A stretch of DNA of 64,000 nt from Polyodon spathula (taxonomy: Eukaryota > Chordata > Actinopteri > Acipenseriformes > Polyodontidae). A program made the translations under genes and the position numbers. Of the stretch, positions 63,601-64,000 are shown in pieces (the first letter of the stretch is position 1; each line of letters opens with the position of its first letter). Under the pieces are notes generated by a model, which worked only from the letters and a program-made list of their open reading frames with translations, did not search any database and was not told where the DNA came from. Location of the stretch: assembly GCF_017654505.1 (NCBI RefSeq), contig NC_054549.1, positions 22,995,935 to 23,059,934 of the forward strand. Reading direction: 5' to 3'.

Positions 63601-64000
63601 ACTCCTGTCAAAACTGCATCTTGTTCTGTGTACAGATGTCATCTTGTGCATATAGAATATACAGCACACTACTAAAGTTTTTTTTGTTTTTTTATATATA
63701 GCAGCACCTTTTAAATGTTTGATAGTAGTTTGCGAGAACTAGTTTGTGTGATTTATAATTGTGTGCAGGGTACGTATAAGAGAAATACATCTGCACAGTT
63801 TCAGCAGCTCATCTTTAATTCAGTGGCCTGAACTGCATGACAGTAAGTAAGAGACACCTTACAGTCAAAGTATGACCTTCTATTATGAAAGGCAGAATCA
63901 CATGTTATCTAGGGGTTAGGGTACCTGGCACTTGAAGATATGAATCTGGATTAATCCACTGCAATGTAATACCTCATTTTCAGGGGTGTCCCACCCCAAT

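Overview
This is a window of a vertebrate nuclear genome. It is intron-rich, AT-rich and full of DNA transposons, LINE tails, SINEs and microsatellites. The mixture of Tc1-like elements, piggyBac-type MITEs with TTAA sites, L1/Tx1- and L2/CR1-type LINE pieces and a tRNA-derived fish-type SINE suggests a ray-finned fish. It is more likely a non-teleost such as a sturgeon or paddlefish than a zebrafish-like teleost. That placement is an inference; no species was identified by search.

Layout. 1-9,500 shows no supportable gene, only repeats and two minisatellites. About 9,540-41,090 (minus strand) is a complete six-exon SUV39H1 gene, the H3K9 methyltransferase. Its reconstructed CDS is 1,236 nt (411 aa), and all splice phases agree. 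Its introns carry most of the mobile elements: a nearly intact Tc1 transposon, two piggyBac-type MITEs, an L1/Tx1-like LINE, L2/CR1-like pieces and a dispersed MITE family. A GC-richer promoter with CCAAT boxes, an E2F-like site and a YY1-like site over the start codon lies at 41,070-41,610. A long inverted repeat (about 41,850-42,565 and 44,355-45,740) separates SUV39H1 from the next locus.

46,299-62,601 (plus strand) holds two tandem, related death-fold genes that I could assemble exon by exon with consistent phases. Gene A (five exons, 358 aa) has an N-terminal death effector domain (DED), a repetitive linker and a C-terminal death domain (DD). Gene B (six exons, 267 aa) has an N-terminal pyrin domain (PYD), a divergent central death-fold-like segment and the same kind of DD. 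The last three exons of both genes are 93, 110 and 84 nt with the same phases. The 110-nt exon is identical in the two genes, and the intron in front of it is nearly identical, so a recent gene conversion or duplication is likely. Gene A has a consensus-matching interferon-stimulated response element about 110 bp upstream of its ATG. Together they look like a pair of adaptor proteins that share a DD but plug into different upstream partners (DED versus PYD). I know no standard vertebrate protein with a PYD-X-DD order; this is the most promising new biology in the window.

62,602-64,000 contains a 47-bp minisatellite (12 copies) and no further gene.
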